A stretch of 64,000 nucleotides of DNA from Bradysia coprophila (Eukaryota > Arthropoda > Insecta > Diptera > Sciaridae), in assembly GCF_014529535.1 (NCBI RefSeq), contig NC_050735.1, positions 1,550,001-1,614,000 on the forward strand. The letters are read 5' to 3'. The translations under genes and the position numbers were made by a program. How positions within the stretch are numbered: the first letter of the stretch is position 1; the number at the start of each line of letters is the position of its first letter. Of the stretch, positions 40,143 to 52,800 are shown piece by piece. The notes under the pieces were generated by a model. The model did not search any database. It was not told the DNA's origin and saw only the letters and a program-made list of their open reading frames with translations.

Positions 40143-42276
40143 CAGGGACTATTTTAGGGAAAATTTTAGAGAAAATCGGGAAAATTAAGGAAAATAGGGA
40201 AAATTAGGAAAAATAGGGAAAATTAAGGAAAATCTGGAAAATTGAGGAAAATTATAAGGAAAATAGGGAAAACTAAAGAGAAAATAAAAAAATAATTTTT
40301 TTATTGCGTAAACCTAGGCATTTTGAATTCAATATTCGTTTGTTCTGCATTTCACAGTTGTCAGCCGCCACAGTTGTCGGGGTTTTTATACTAATTGTAG
40401 ATATTTGGGTGTTCTATAAAGTCATCAGTCAAGCTAGATTATTTTATTTGAGGAACAACGAGAAGTTTGCAATTTCGAAACATTTACCAAAATTTCACAA
40501 TCTCATTGTGAAGGATTAACTAGCTAGAGCGAAAAAAATTATTTGGTTTGAATTATATTCTGCGCTGATGTTTTTAATATTCGTCATATTTAGAATACGA
40601 AATGGAATTTGGAGCTGGCTTACTACGGGGCAGTAGGGGTGATCTTTAAAATGATTAACATTCTTGACATAGTTAATTTGTCACTGAGACTTGAGGTAGT
40701 AGTTAATCATTAATATTTAAGAATAACTTTCATGTCAGATATAGTCGTTTTCGAAAATGTAAATTCAAGATATAACATCGGAGCTGAAAGGCTCTTTCAA
40801 TAAAAACGGAAGTGGCAGTCGCTAATAGGGTCTTGAGAATAAATGACAGAGATCTGAACAAGTTTAATTACAATAAATACGTCCGTTTTCCGATTGGTTT
40901 GCAGATTGAAAACTCAATTATTACAGATACTACAGATCTCCTGACCATAAAATGGTAAAAAACATAAAATTGACCTCTTTTGTTTAATGCTATAAAGATT
41001 TAGACATTAAATCTAGACGGATTATTAAATCACTAAAAATTGTAACTCTTTTGCAACTCTTCTTAACGTGTGCAACTCTTTTGCAACTTCTTACAATGAT
41101 TTCCTCTCGGTCTAGACCAATTTTATCCGATACCGAACGAAGTATTTAAATCCCCGATTGCTAAAGGTTGCTGGTTGCTAAGTGATGGAGATAATAAGCC
41201 TGACCGAGTTATTGGATTTTGATTAGTTATCATTTGTCATGTAGAGGAAGCGGTTGACTGGAACGTTTAGCTTATGATTCTGGAGTATCTAGTTAAATGA
41301 ATTTCGAGTGAGTTCACCTTGCACGGTGATTATGGACAAAATTGCGATTTAATGAAATTGTGTTTAGTTGGTCATTATTTAAACTAAAAAATGGTTCTAC
41401 TTTATGCCTCAAAAATGCAACGATTTTTTTCGGAAAATTAGTTTAAACAACGGAACGGACAGCCGAATATAAAAAGCCAAAAGTTGCGGTTCTATATTTC
41501 CGCTTCATTTTAACAATCGATATTTTGCTGACATGTGCCTAAATGGAAATTTTGCGCAATATAGCAATAGATGTAAAAATTGTCAATCCGAGGCGAAGCC
41601 GAGTCCAGTTTAGGTACAAGTTAGCAACACGATTTTATGTACAGGAATGGGATCTTCATTTTTCCAAACGTCATATATGAACATCCATTTACGCACTACA
41701 TTGATCGCACTACTGTAGAAAAAGTTCATATAAAGAATGACTTTTCCCCAGTATTCCTTGCGACAGAGCACCTCAGACATACGTTTAATTTTCGCGGCTG
41801 ATCAAGCACCGCGGTTCTTGGTCTTTCTTTACTAACAAAATCGTTTCATCAGTACTCATTATGTGATTTCAGATAGAATTTTATTTATTATTAATTGAAG
41901 AAGTCTAAGAGACTTACTTTAGTATTTAGATAACATGAAATATCGAGATGGAGGTCTAGTTCGCTATTCACTACAAGGTATTTTCTTCATTGGAGAAAAA
42001 AAAGGACTCGATGGTTTCAATCCACTTTGAGATGACAACAAATACTTTCAGGAAATCGTCCACCACTATCAAACCATTTATTTTATTTACCCATTAAATC
42101 TGGAAGAGAGTTTTGAAGTGTAATTTAGAATTAACATAAAATCGGGAAAATCGGGAAAAATAAGGAAAATAGGAAAAATTCAGGAAAATAAGGAAAAATT
42201 GGGAAAATTGGGAAAATCAGGAAAATTAGGGAAAATTAGGAAAATCGGGAAAACGTTTTCCCTAAAATAGTCCCTG
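40143..42276. mobile_element. Non-autonomous hAT-like element, 2.13 kb, perfect 8-bp TSD
   Basis: Ends cagggactattttagggaaa and its complement (tttccctaaaatagtccctg). Identical gataaggg flanks (40135-40142 and 42277-42284) form an 8-bp target site duplication, with CAGGG termini as in many hAT elements. Near both ends there are runs of ggaaaat / gggaaaa words. The longest open frame inside (40304-40519, 71 codons) has no transposase similarity, so mobilisation would need an outside enzyme. A 64-bp miniature relative is in a Pak intron and decayed relatives lie near 9.67 and 53.04 kb. Confidence 0.88.
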
Positions 42277-43249
42277 GATAAGGGTGATCTGTAGTCACGT
42301 TTTAGCAGTAAAGTCAACCTACAACGAAGCTGGAAAAACTTAAATTTTTTGATCGGCAATTAAAATTATGTCAAATTGATTAGGAGGCCTGAAATATAGT
42401 TTTACCCCATTCGGTGTAGTGCATTATTCCCAGAGGTCCACACCTAAGGTAAAAGTGTTTGAAGAAAAAAAATCTTCTAAAAATTACTCAGTCTGTAGAA
42501 AGCTTTCGAACAAGATATAACTCACAAAGATCGGAGACCCATTGGTTTCAAATTTCATATAAGCTGGTCGAAGATTTCGCAAAGTGAGTTAAGACACTTC
42601 CAAAAACAGACAATTATCACGAAAAAACTCAACTGTAGAGGCAGCAGCGGATTTTTTTCTGACCTGATAGGACCGGGTTCTTATAGTTAAGTGTTGACGG
42701 AAGACGGAGTTTTTAATGAGAATTTTGGGTCTTATGTGGTGCTATTAATGTGAAAGTCCTTCTGTGCCCGATGCATTGTTATAATTAGGTTAGATAATTG
42801 AGGAACCAGGTTTTTCCGTTTACGATTGTGGTTTGAAATTGTGTATCTGGATGGAATGATGCTAAAGGTGGATGTTATAGTCCAGTAAGTGCGCCTAACT
42901 AGCTTCTACATAAAACTGAAATGTGGTTACGCGTAAATTCGTCTAAACAATTTTAATTATCTTCAATCTGCTCTGTATCAGATCAGAAGTTCCTGGATCT
43001 GGTCTCGCAAGAATCATAGACACAGACATACACAGACAGTTTTGAGACCCACCATTAAAATAATCGAAAGTTTTACGTTGTTTACCTCTAAATTACGTGC
43101 CTACTTAACTTTCAACCGTATTTGGAGGTCTAAACTCTAGGGGAAGTGCTCCAAAACATGGACAGAAATTTAGAGTCGAGTCAAAGAAACGGTGCTTTTG
43201 TGGTGTTTTGTCTTTTCATTAGTTTTTGCGCTTATCTCTAGAAGTTCTT

Positions 43250-43385
43250 ACCCAAAAATAATGTGTGATGTGTCAGATGGAAGGTATTGACAAAATGCCG
43301 TGTTTTTCGCGTATATTCCGAAAGTTTCGGCTCAATATTGATGACCAATACGTCAAATGAAAGGTATTGACGAGACAAATCAAAC
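43250..43385. mobile_element. Fragment related to HINE elements
   Basis: Repeated phrases gtcagatggaaggtattgac and cgtcaaatgaaaggtattga match the internal phrase cgtcaaataaaaggtattta of HINE copy 2 and a similar one in copy 1. No ends could be seen, so it is a fragment. Confidence 0.4.
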
Positions 43386-44861
43386 TGTTAAAATTAAGAA
43401 AATCAAGCAAGCAAAACAGAGCATATTACTTGTCTCTCACGCATAGCTCTGCAAATTTCAACCAACGTCACCTCTTGGAGTGCGTTCTCTCAACAAACTT
43501 TGTTTCGACGCTGTCAAAATATACCACTTTTAAACACTGTTGACTTTCGCCACCTAAGGTGCTAGAGAGGGTATTGTATTGCTCAAAAAAGATTATTGAT
43601 ATCTCGAATGATATGTGATGAGACAATTTCGAATCCGTTAAGCGTATACTACGAACTACGGAAAAAGTGTAAAATTTACAGGCAGTAGTGCTCTCTGATA
43701 TCATGCTCATGCATACAAAGTGACGTATTTTTTACTTCAGTATTTTAATACTTTGTCTTTATTAAGAAATCAGGGCAATTTCTCTTTTCCCGCACCTTCC
43801 ACTGCAGTTATTAGCAAGGCTGTAAAATAACTAAAAAGCGTTCCTTCATGACAAGATTATTATTTGGAGTTTTTGACGTAAAAGTTCATCTCAATAATTT
43901 TCTGATTTTTATTTAATTATTTTTCAGATCAATTTTTACAAATTGAATTCAATTTACAATTTAATAAAATGGTAATTTTGTAATACAGAATATTGGCAAA
44001 TAAATAATTTTTTTTGTTTTCTTCACTGGAAATTCGTTTTTAAATTTCTTTCTCATTTTTTAAAGTGTCGATTCTTTTTGAAATTTCTTTTCTGTAGAAA
44101 GAACTGAAAAATTAAATTGATTAAATTTTCCATTCTTTTGTTTTCAATTTGATTTAAATTAAGGGAATTTCTTTTTCTTTCTTTTTTATTGTATTGTTGC
44201 AGCTGAGTATCTATTAAGTGTCAATGTTTTTTTTTATTTTTTCTTCATTTTTCATTTTCTTATTAAAGTAGATTCTATTCAAGGCTTTGTTCATTTTGAA
44301 ATCATCATCATTATTATTCTTTTTACTAATATTTGCGTTTGTTTAAATCCGATATCAACTTCTCCTTATTTATCAACTTTGATCATTTTCCTAACAAAAT
44401 TTAACGGTTCACATCGACTATTTCCAAATATTCTATGAATTTTCGAAATTCCGGTTGGTGTATGGATTCTTTTCAACAAAATGAAACTTTATCCAAATCA
44501 AAAAAACACACAAAAATCGAATAGCAAAGATTTCATGAAAGGGACATACTACTGGGCTTTCGTTTTTCTAACAATGATATGGTGGCTGATGGTATCTGAT
44601 AAGAATCAAACTTGAAACACAAAAAGATTCTACTCCACTGAATTCCTTCAAAATCTCTCTAAGGAAATAAATTCGCCAAATCTTATGCGCGAAGAATTGC
44701 GTCCATATACTATACAATTAATTGAGCTATTTTACTCGCTAAACCCCCAAAGAAATGAGTTTTAATGGCCATGTCAGAATATTTAAAGAGAAATTTGACC
44801 AGATAAGTCAAGCTGTCATAGACATCAAATATTTCTGTTACAGTGTATGTTAGTGAAATTT

Positions 44862-45020
44862 GGATAATAATCAGCTTCAGCTGATTATCAGCTAATCCAT
44901 TTCAAACAAAAATACTTATACATGATTGTCATTATCACGCGCATACGTGTTGCTCCTCCACCCGTATAAACAGCTTTCTTAGTGTAAATGAACCAGCGGA
45001 AGAACATCTGAAAAAACTAA
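44862..45020. mobile_element. MITE, CCGTATAAA / CAGCTGAAGC family, copy 6
   Basis: gataataatcagcttcagct then gattatcagctaatc at the left, acgcgcatacgtgttgc in the middle, and acccgtataaacagc ... aatgaaccagc at the right, in the family's order. Confidence 0.5.
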
Positions 45021-47970
45021 TTTCCATCTCAATTTCAATGAAGTCCACAGCACTTCTTTCGATCTAAGTATTTTTCTAGGTTCTGTCAAAACAGGTTACG
45101 ACCTTCCTGAGTCGATCACAAAGTGTCATCAAAGTCTTCCAGTGGCTCCATTGACTTTATATGGAAAAAATCCACTGTTCACTGACCTAGTGAGTGTTAA
45201 AACATGTTCTGTGAGGGCCTAGGTATCCTTTCAACGAATTGACACAGAACATCGACTGTCTCATTAGAATTAACAGACATTTTGTCATAAACGTAATAAG
45301 CTTATTGCGATCATTTTAGTCTCAAGAATATTTTCTGTAGTACAGTCATAAAAGTAGAAAAAAAACTCTTCAGAGGAAATTCAGAATAAAATGCCAATAG
45401 CATTCTTGGTATTCATGGTATTGTTACTGATGTCAATGACGAGGATCTACGAGGAATATTTGATTGTGTATGCGACAAAAAGACATGAATACATCAAATG
45501 TACTCGTTTTAGCAATCATTAGATCTAGGTTCACCAGCCACCCCAATTATCATTCATTGAAGCAATAATGTTTTCCCATTCCCTCAAAATCGAAACACAA
45601 TGTCGAGAGATTTATTTGAAGGAAAGTTTGACTGTTGAGTGTTGATTAAATTCGCAACTAAGTAGAGACGTTTGTGCTCTAATTAATTCCACTTATCCAT
45701 TCATTTTGTACATGCCTATAAAATACTTCTCACTATCTCGGATTGGTGAACATTACTAGGAATTGTTAATTGTTTTCAAATAAAAATTACGTTTCAAAGC
45801 AAAACACACTCTCTCGTTTTTTTGGTTAATAATTCTCGTTATTTTCTTTATTACTTCTACTTTATAAATAGAATAAGAAAAAATATATTTTATGATATTT
45901 AAGTAATAATAATAATAACTAAAAAAAAAATTAAAAAACGTAAAAAATATCTCAATTTCTATAATCAAAGCGAATCAACCAGGCTCACATGTTCTGATCT
46001 TTCAAATAAATATTTATGTGAGGTGCTGATAAAATGTAACACATCCAGGAATTCTACATAATAAATGCTTCATGGTCGAGTGGGACATTAGGGTTGCTTG
46101 AGGAACGAAAAGGATATGCCATCTGAGATCGTTGACTTCATTGCAAAAAAGGAATTTAGAATTAGAGGTTGATCTAGGGTCTATTCTTGGAAAATTGTTT
46201 TGCTAAACTGGCTAGCTGAGAAAATTTGATGAGATTTTCCAAAAGTGGCTAAAAAGTATCGTGCAAGAACCAATTATATTGAAATTTGGAAATAAAATTC
46301 TTGTTTCGGAACCCCAGACCCCTTTACGTATTCTTCTTTCATGTATTCCGAAATGACACCAGTCTCAGAAACTGTAATTCGGATACGAGTGAAATACACT
46401 GTTCGTAATGGACGATTAATCCGCTAATCAGTAGTTTCAGATGTGGAAATCTGATTGACCGTTCTTAAACTGGATGGTATCCAGTGGAGATCTATGTAAA
46501 AACTTTACAGTCGAATCGATTAAATGGTTGAACAGGGACATTGATGTAAAAATAGTCTTCTAAAGTTGGATTGCTTATGACAAAAAGGTTACAGTCAGGC
46601 TTCGGAGTAGGCATATTGGGCGATCGGATTGTAGCTTCAGTCCAGCCAGTCCAGCCAGTTCAAGTTTTAGGTAAATAATGAATCGAATTTAGCAATTAAA
46701 TCGGTGATAAAAGTTCAAAAAAAATGAAAAATCGACGGATGTGACAATTGTATGTTTCATGGAAACAGGAAAGAAACAAAAAAAAATTATTTCGAGCTTC
46801 TAGCACAAATGTCAAGTTAATTTCTAATATCTAGACTTTTAAGGAAGACGTTAGGACAAAACAACAGACAATTGTTAAAAGGTCACAACGAATTTCGAAG
46901 GTAAAAAGAGAGAAAAAAAAATGAATAACAATTCAATATCTAATCATTGTACACGACGGGATTTAATACTTATCCGAATGTTTGAATATTGATAGAAATG
47001 TCGAAAAGAAAATTTAAAAAAAAATTAAATGGAAAAAGTGAAATGAGAGGTACACCGACATATAATACAAAATTTTTGTACTCAACTTTTTTCAATGCGC
47101 TCTAGTTTAGCTTTAGTATAATCGCCCAAAGTCCTGCAGGTGGACCATATTATTGGAACATCGACTTTAAAATTTACTGAACCAAATATATTTGGATGAA
47201 TTCTGTAAATTTTTGGTAAACTAATTTCCGAATAATGGACCACCATATACATCTGTAGACTTTACAAAATATATAGACTACTGGTAAGCTAGGATGGATC
47301 GATTTTAAAAATTTGAAAATCCACAACCTGTCAATGGTAACATTTACAGCTTACGAAGATCAATCTTTCTACATCAAAATTCGTTCCGAAAAACTTATGA
47401 TTACACCGATACAAACGTTTGAAGGAATTTTCGGATTCCGCATGAATTTGTGAGGGTGCTGCTGCAAACGGAAAGGTTTTAATTTTTAACTATTTATGAC
47501 AGAGAAATTGTCTCTGGTTACTTCAGACTACTTTATTCCGAAAATGCAATCCGCCAGCTCACAATGAAGACCTTCAATTCAATTCTTGAATAAGATTTTT
47601 CCTTATACTAGAATTTCTCGAGCAGACGTGATGTGTGATTTGCTCTAAAAAAAATGAACAATTTTATTGTAATTGTTCAGTGTTATGATTTTTGTATAAC
47701 TGGTCCTGACCGTGACAAGACATGTAACCGTCGAAATGAGAGAGATCGTAAACAAATTTATTTTGTTGGTAAGCAGAGAACGACTTTCTAACTCATTTTG
47801 CAATTTCATGAATTTTTGACAGCTGTTCCGAGACCAATTAAATTCAACCGGTTTTCGCTCGCATTAAACGCTCAATAGATGAGAGAAAAGGAAATACTAG
47901 TTATTTAAACTTGACTTGCGAGCTTATAATTAACTGGTCTTTGGTCTTCTCCACCAATTAAATTTTAACC

Positions 47971-48093
47971 GGCCTTGAGGGTAATGTCAAAAATGTATGA
48001 ATCAAAATAAATCGAAGAAGAATAAATTGCAAGTTCGAATTTTCAAAACATCAATTTTGTATCTACTGTCATTTTGACATTACCCTCTAGGCC
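47971..48093. mobile_element. MITE, ends ggccttgagggtaatgtcaaaa
   Basis: ggccttgagggtaatgtcaa (aa) and ttttgacattaccctctagg (cc) are reverse complements with one mismatch; total 123 bp. Non-coding. Confidence 0.8.
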
Positions 48094-48211
48094 AATTAGG
48101 ACTATCTAAGCCGAAATCTCTTTCCATTAAGACTGTATTGTCCTCAGAACTAGTTAGATTTAATAGGTCCACAATATTGTCACTAAAACTGTATTGTCCT
48201 CCAGACCGTTT

Positions 48212-48385
48212 ATGCTCAAAACAAACGAGGCATTGAAAACGTGTTTTGGTCCTATTTTTCATGACGAAATTTTCGAAACTGTCAAATGAAGTTAGAACTT
48301 TTTCTATTCAAAATCGCGATTGCTGCATCTGTCAATGAAAACTACGACCAAAACACGTTTTCAGTACCTCGTTTGTTTTGAGCAT
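48212..48385. mobile_element. Foldback MITE with ~40-bp arms
   Basis: The left arm atgctcaaaacaaacgaggc (then attgaaaacgtgttttggtc) pairs with the right arm gaccaaaacacgttttcagt (then acctcgtttgttttgagcat). The sequences outside each end (ctaagccgaaatctctttcc and ctgagccgaaatctgtctcc) are similar, suggesting insertion into an already duplicated stretch. Confidence 0.8.
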
Positions 48386-49462
48386 TAGGTTTAACTGAGC
48401 CGAAATCTGTCTCCATTACCACTAAATACAATTGGTTATGTGAAAGAAAGTACACCTGTTTCATTAAGTTCAGATGGGTTTTCGGAGCAGTAACATCCTT
48501 ACAAGGCTACGATACCCCCAAAATTAGTTCAAACGGCTGCGCGGTGTACTCAAAAATTAACTGAACCCAAAAAGTTATGATGCAGATTGGGCAAGCTACA
48601 AATATGTGATCGGTGACTATGGGGTTGGAGGATTTTCGGGTTGTTAAAGTCGATCCAACCTATATACGTGTAGGCACCTATCTGATCGAAACAGTGCTCG
48701 TAATAATATATCAACATTCGATCCACTTTTTTCTATCATTTTCCAAACAAATCATGAGAATAACTATTCGCGTCAACTAATTTTTCTTCGTTAACATTGT
48801 CATTTAGTATAACGACACTAAGAAAACGAATTTTCTTTTTGTTTTGTATGTGTATGTGTCTGTGTTCGTCCACTTTCGACGTTTATAAAACGTCGATAAG
48901 CATTTATATCGATCGATCGATCTGTCTACCTATACATTCTCTCTCTCTACAAAACATCAAATGTATTTTTGAATTATTTATGTATAAATATGTGTGTGGC
49001 TGTAAGTTTTACGTAACTTAATAATATCGACAAAAAACGTTCGAAACAATAATAATTATGATTTTCCGAATGAAATAACTGGATTTACACTTTTGTCATC
49101 GTTCTCTACGTCATCGATTCGTTTCAATTGTTTCATTTTATCATTCACTGTCACTAATATGCTTTTTTAAGTTAAGTTCATTTGATCGACGCGGTTTTTT
49201 GTTTTTGTTTTTTTATTGTTTCAACTGGTTTTTATTATATTTATATCCATTCTTCTGCATACACACCGGCCCATTCTAAATATAATTTTTTAATTTTTGT
49301 TTTCTAGATTTTGCTTAAATATTTTTACGATAATATATCTCGTGTCTAAATGGTTTTTGTTTGTTACAATTGTTTCTGGTTTTACTCTTTTTCTTCGATT
49401 TTTTTTTAAATTTTATTTTCATTAAAAAATAAGCATCCTACATATCAAGAGGACTATCCATC

Positions 49463-49884
49463 CATTTATTATTATTATTATTATTATTATATCATCTGTA
49501 CTGTACGTGTCCGCTTTGGATCTGTGCAGCATATTCTACCATGCGACAAGACCGAGCTGTACTTACCAATTTAAATATTTTCATAATTTACCTTCCTGCT
49601 CTAATATTCTTAAATAGATCTGAGTCAATGAGTTATGTATCGGCTTTAGGTTTATGGATTTCCTCTGATCGTTAGTTGCATTGGAATACCATTTTCGAAT
49701 GTTTTGTCCTGGGTCCTGGGCATTTTGCAAAGCACCGAACTGATGTGTTGAATGAAATGTTAGAATTTATGATGAACGAACTCATTCGTCGGCCGTTCAC
49801 AGTTTGATGAATAATATTGCTGTACGAAAAAATAATAATTTTTTCTTTCTTTCTTTCTTTTCGTCATGCCTTTGCTAATTGGTT
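49463..49884 (-). terminator. Pak: Pak 3' UTR with candidate polyadenylation signal
   Basis: On the minus strand, downstream of the Pak stop at 49885, AATAAA-type signals occur around 49463-49470 at the edge of an ATT microsatellite. A tttc/gaaa microsatellite lies near 49845. The exact cleavage site is not determinable. Confidence 0.45.
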
Positions 49885-52800
49885 TCAATGGCCTTTGGCG
49901 GCTTCTTTCGCTGCCATGATTAGTGGTGTCAGACTAGCTAATGGTCGGGCCAATTTCAGGAAAGGATGCTGAACATAGAAATTGATTGCGATGAAGACAA
50001 GCGAAAATGTCGCCGAATTTAACGTTTACCTTTAAGAGATCATAGGCTCCGAATCGCTGGTCAACGTCCACCTCCAGACATTGATCTAAGAAGTCTTGAA
50101 ACAATGGACTCAGTTTTTCCATTTCCTTTATTTCCGGCTTTCCATTAGTCGCTATCAGATACAAAGCACGCAGCGGATTCTCGTTCAGATATGGCGGCTC
50201 ACCTTCGATCATCTCAATAGCCATGATACCGAGCGACCAGATGTCGACCTGTAACACGAAATTGAATTTATAACAACAGAACATTGCTTACAGCACGAAC
50301 ATTTTGTTGACGAAGAATTGGTGGGTATGATCCAGGGACTATTTTCGTGAAAAGGTTTTCTCAATTTTCTTAAATTCTCCCCAAAAATTGTCCCTGGTAT
50401 AAGGATTGATCGTACGATTGACAGACAGATGGTATTACTTAGGCGTCGATTGACATTGAAGTCCACTCACCTTCGGGCCATATTGCTTCCGAGTCACTAC
50501 TTCCGGCGCCATCCAATACGGTGTGCCAACCATTGTTGTTCGCTTCGATTGTTCCGGTGATATTTGTGCACAAAATCCAAAGTCAGTCAACTTAACACTT
50601 CCATCTAATCCTAGCAAAATATTGTCACTTTTGATGTCCCTGTGTATAACCTGGTTACTATGTAAGAACTCCAGCGCCTGCAGAACTTCGCGACACACGG
50701 CCGCAATTTGCCCTTCGTCCATGCACGTTTCCGTTACAACGTCCGTCAGCGAACCGCCAGGCAGATATTCCATTACCACCCACAATTCTTCGGACACCAA
50801 GTAACTATCTAGATAATTCACAACATTCGGATGTTTGTTCTCTCGCATCACCAGAATTTCGTTGATAATAAGCTCCTTTTTCGGCTGTTGACTTAGATTC
50901 ATTTGTTTGATGGCCACCTCCATACCGGTGGAACTTTCAATTGCCGTATACACAGTGCCGGACGCACCTTGGCCGATTTTTTCCATTTTCGTATATTTGC
51001 GATTCGGATCGCCGACGCTAACAATGGTGCGCAGCTTCTCCAGTATTTCTTCGTCGGACATTTTCTTCTTTTTGACTGCCACTCTGGGCTCATGCGTAGG
51101 CGTTGTGTTCACTGTTGTTGTGTTTGTATTTGTTGTTGTTGTGGTCGCTGTTGTTTGATTTATTATTGACATCGAATGATTTGAATTGTTCACATTGTTC
51201 ATATTGCTTGCATTGTTTTTGTTTTTGTCCAATGTTGGACTTTTAATTGTGGGACTTAGATGGGGTGGTATGACAGGTGGTTGTTCTTCAACTGGTTTGG
51301 TATACTTAATGAAGAAACGTGGAAAAGATTGATTAGTCATCACACAAATCATATAAACGGACGAAGGTGCCGCAACTGTTACTTACAACTGATTTGGTTC
51401 GTTCAGGTCGACTAGCAATCGGTGGCGCAATTTCTTCATCGTGTATAACCGAATTGTGAGCTGATGCTATCAGACTATGAGTATGCGATTGATTCAACAC
51501 TTCCGGATGTGAATCGGAATCTGTGGGCGTGCTACTTGGACTACTTATGCTTAACCGGCTCAACGACGAACCAATTGAAGTTGCTGCCGAACGGTAACGA
51601 AACAATTAATTGTCCGTAATGGGCATGGATTAGAAAAAAACAAATAAATTCTTACCTGAATGCGTTGCCGTTGCATTGGTCATGTATTTTGAATTAGGCC
51701 GTTGCTTGCTACTGTTATCGAACCAATTAAGTACATCGAGGACGGCTTGAGGATTTTTCTTTTGTTCTTGTTTGCTGATATTCGAGTTCATCAGTAGCCG
51801 CGCCCATGCCTCTGGCATTCCCTAAAATAGATTTGGTAATTTGTTTAGTAAAAAGATGTAAACAAGATGGTATGTTCACAGCAGTGTGCGGGTTAGACAT
51901 AGAAGGTCCGAAATTTCTCGATAAAAAATTCAATGAAAAGATGACGAAGATGGGGATGCTAAAACAACAGATCGTTAGGAAACTTGGACGATTTACCATT
52001 TGTTTGGTAAAAGAGCAGGAAGTTCTACAGAAAATATCGTCAACCAGAACTGGGACATACATTCAAAAAAAAAAGAATTCAAATTCAGAGAAAACGAAAC
52101 GTAGAGAAGGAGAGGATTCAGACTCTTGCAAAAACAGCTGAGATTTTCCGTTCGGATCAAATACAGTCGTTTAATATTTGGGGAACGTTGTTTTTTACTC
52201 CAGCTGAATTAGCCTAATGGCCACACACTCTTTGTGAATCCGAAGACAAGGTACTGTCACATAGAGATAGCTTGAGTTGTGATTGTTTTACAGTGTATAT
52301 TTGTGGACCATCTGGTAACGTCAGCTGGCGGCATTTCAAATTATTTACCAATCAAACAAACAAACAATGGGATTGGGATTTGTGAAACTATTTTCTTTGG
52401 AAAATGATTCGGGCGTTGGTATGGCCTAATTCTGTCGAACAGATCATTGCCAATGTCGTTTGAGATGTCGTATAATCTGTCATTTTCACAATGTTAAAAA
52501 ATATATAGGAAGTTGTCATTGTTTGAAGTTAGCTTTGTGAAATTGACTTATTTCACCCTATTTGAGAAAGAAAAACCGCTGTTTGACACTGATCTATATT
52601 AGGCAATGATTTGGCTCGGAACGATTTATGTAGTTGCATGATTATAGGCTGAAAGTCTAGATGCATGTCAGTCCTACAAAAGGGTTCTGTTTGAAGCTGT
52701 ATGATCAGAGCGAGAAAACCGAAGACTAGTTTATCATAACTTTCCTTGGGGTATTTGTCAAAATGTTTTAAAAATGTTACGATACGAGCGAGAGGACCAA

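Larger units (their letters stand above)
42285..49460. other. AT-rich intergenic region, no gene recognised
   Basis: No open frame with domain similarity on either strand. It holds a probable HINE fragment near 43.2-43.4 kb, the MITEs listed separately, an atcgatcgatcgatc run near 48910, and strongly AT-rich blocks at 43.9-44.5, 45.8-46.0 and 49.2-49.45 kb. The part near 49.46 kb should contain the distal 3' UTR of Pak. Confidence 0.6.

Noticed and set aside
40304..40519. 71-codon frame with a hydrophobic stretch inside the hAT-like element
   Set aside because: No transposase or receptor motif; likely chance.
50523..51169. Open frames on the plus strand across the Pak kinase exon
   Set aside because: They are antisense to Pak exon 5, whose minus-strand product is unmistakable; coding constraint and repeated codons create the open complement.
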